This document shows, piece after piece, positions 14,527 through 15,353 of a stretch of 15,353 nucleotides of DNA (positions are counted from its first letter, which is position 1; the number at the start of each line of letters is the position of its first letter). The translations under genes were made by a program, and so were the position numbers. Source of the DNA: JAAZFZ01 sp035647435 (GTDB lineage: Bacteria; Bacillota; Clostridia; Oscillospirales; Acutalibacteraceae); the NCBI GenBank assembly GCA_035647435.1, contig DASRNM010000012.1, forward strand, positions 1-15,353, given 5' to 3'. Below the pieces are notes generated by a model that did not search any database, was not told where the DNA came from, and was given only the letters and a program-made list of their open reading frames with translations.

Positions 14527-15234
14527 TTATTCTGTTTTATCTGTTTCGACAATATTCGTGTTTTTTCTACTTTTAACAATAAACTTTATGCACCAGTAGA
14601 CAACAGCTACGGGAATACAGCACAGAGCGATTGTTACAATCAACCGCATTGGAATATAATCATAAATTCCATCACCAAGAATTGTAAACAATACAACTCT
14701 GGGCATAATACCTACAAGAGAAATTGAAAAATATTTCAAAAACTCAAATCCTGACGCTCCCAAAAACAGGCTTGCAAAGTCAATCGGAAACACGGGCAAA
14801 GCCCTCACCATGAGCAGAAAAGACAGTTTGCTTTTTGGCTTGAGGTTGAGAAGTTTTTGACCCCCCTTGTTTTTGCTTATTATTTTTTCAACCGCTGAAC
14901 CACCTAAGAATTTGCCTAAGAAAAATGTTACTGTTACTTCAAGGGCAATGCCCAAAAGGTTTATAATCAACGCTTGCCATGTTTCAAAGGCAAGCCCGAC
15001 CGAAATATATACCAAAGATGCTGGGATTATAAACAAAACAGATTTTGTGAAATAGACGCAAATCACAATCAGCCCAGCGGCAAAAACATTCGATGTTCCG
15101 CTCACAAGGTCTCTTATGTTAATATTTGTGAGCTTGTCATAGTTGACAACCGCCAGCACAAAGATTGCCGTTGCAATCACAACCTTAATTAAAACGGGAA
15201 AAAAATCCTTCAAGCCCACAAAAAACTTTTTCAC
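14527..15234 (-). CDS. TVP38/TMEM64-family (VTT/DedA-superfamily) membrane protein
   Basis: This is a polytopic inner-membrane protein of the VTT (SNARE-associated/DedA-like) superfamily. Members are linked to lipid transport or membrane homeostasis, and its substrate is unknown. I start it at GTG 15234 (235 residues): GGGAG lies 7 bases upstream, and the promoter would give transcription from about 15258. An ATG at 15252 (241 residues) has no ribosome binding site and almost no leader. About six hydrophobic segments are visible. The family's re-entrant-loop region is recognisable in TVTFFLGKFLGGSAVEK and in RALPVFPIDFASLFLGASG, followed by GIMPRVVLFTILGDGIYD. The C-terminal 15 residues are hydrophilic. 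It is transcribed alone, against serS, with its own terminator. Confidence 0.88.
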   Translation of the reverse strand: MKKFFVGLKDFFPVLIKVVIATAIFVLAVVNYDKLTNINIRDLVSGTSNVFAAGLIVICVYFTKSVLFIIPASLVYISVGLAFETWQALIINLLGIALEVTVTFFLGKFLGGSAVEKIISKNKGGQKLLNLKPKSKLSFLLMVRALPVFPIDFASLFLGASGFEFLKYFSISLVGIMPRVVLFTILGDGIYDYIPMRLIVTIALCCIPVAVVYWCIKFIVKSRKNTNIVETDKTE

Positions 15235-15264
15235 TTTGTTTCTCCCTTTCATTTAATATAATGA

Positions 15265-15293
15265 AGTATATATAATTTTTTAATACAAATCAA
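15265..15293 (-). promoter_or_regulatory. Promoter of the minus-strand VTT-family gene
   Basis: On the minus strand, TTGATT (15288-15293) and TATACT (15265-15270) are 17 bases apart. Transcription would start near 15258, which supports the GTG 15234 start for the gene downstream. Confidence 0.65.
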
Positions 15294-15353
15294 GTATAAA
15301 GCATAAAAGTGTATTGCCTTACATCGTTTCTTTTGATCACCATTCAATTTAAT

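Noticed and set aside
15235..15252. ATG 15252 as start of the VTT-family protein
   Set aside because: It lacks a ribosome binding site and lies about six bases from the predicted transcription start. GTG 15234 has GGGAG at good spacing. The ATG remains possible if transcription starts further upstream.

Overview
This window looks like a chromosomal stretch of a low-to-moderate GC member of the Bacillota, class Clostridia. An Oscillospirales-like lineage is a guess from gene style and not shown by any marker. The evidence is strong purine-rich Shine-Dalgarno sites, near-consensus SigA-type promoters, a Noc protein beside a Soj/Spo0J pair, and parS sites of the canonical TGTTTCACGTGAAACA type. 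The core of the window is housekeeping DNA for cell shape, division-site placement, tRNA/rRNA modification and chromosome segregation.

Layout. Bases 1-233 hold the scar of a sugar-kinase gene: its first codons are joined almost directly to what look like its last codons. A terminator-like hairpin and a near-perfect promoter follow. Bases 297-11237 are one unbroken run of ten plus-strand genes: an unknown lipoprotein, mreB, mreC, mreD, a class B penicillin-binding protein (mrdA type), an unusual short minD, mnmE, mnmG, rsmG and noc. No strong terminator is visible until the 18-bp hairpin after noc. The noc-soj gap (11238-11456) packs that terminator, a 14-bp palindrome, a parS site and the soj promoter. 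Then come soj (parA), spo0J (parB) and serS. A minus-strand VTT/DedA-type membrane protein closes the window, convergent with serS.

How the genes fit together. MreBCD and the transpeptidase build the lateral wall. MinD and Noc normally steer the division septum away from poles and nucleoid. Soj/Spo0J with parS organise the origin region; one perfect parS lies inside mnmG and a 15/16 site lies before soj. MnmE/MnmG make the wobble-uridine modification of certain tRNAs, and RsmG methylates 16S rRNA.

I did not find a wholly new system. The points most worth a second look are the kinase deletion scar, a MinD without minC/minE and without the usual C-terminal membrane helix, the direct joining of a mre/min cluster to the origin-proximal mnmE-noc-soj-spo0J cluster, a Noc lacking an obvious N-terminal membrane helix, and a possibly self-sequestering leader in front of noc.
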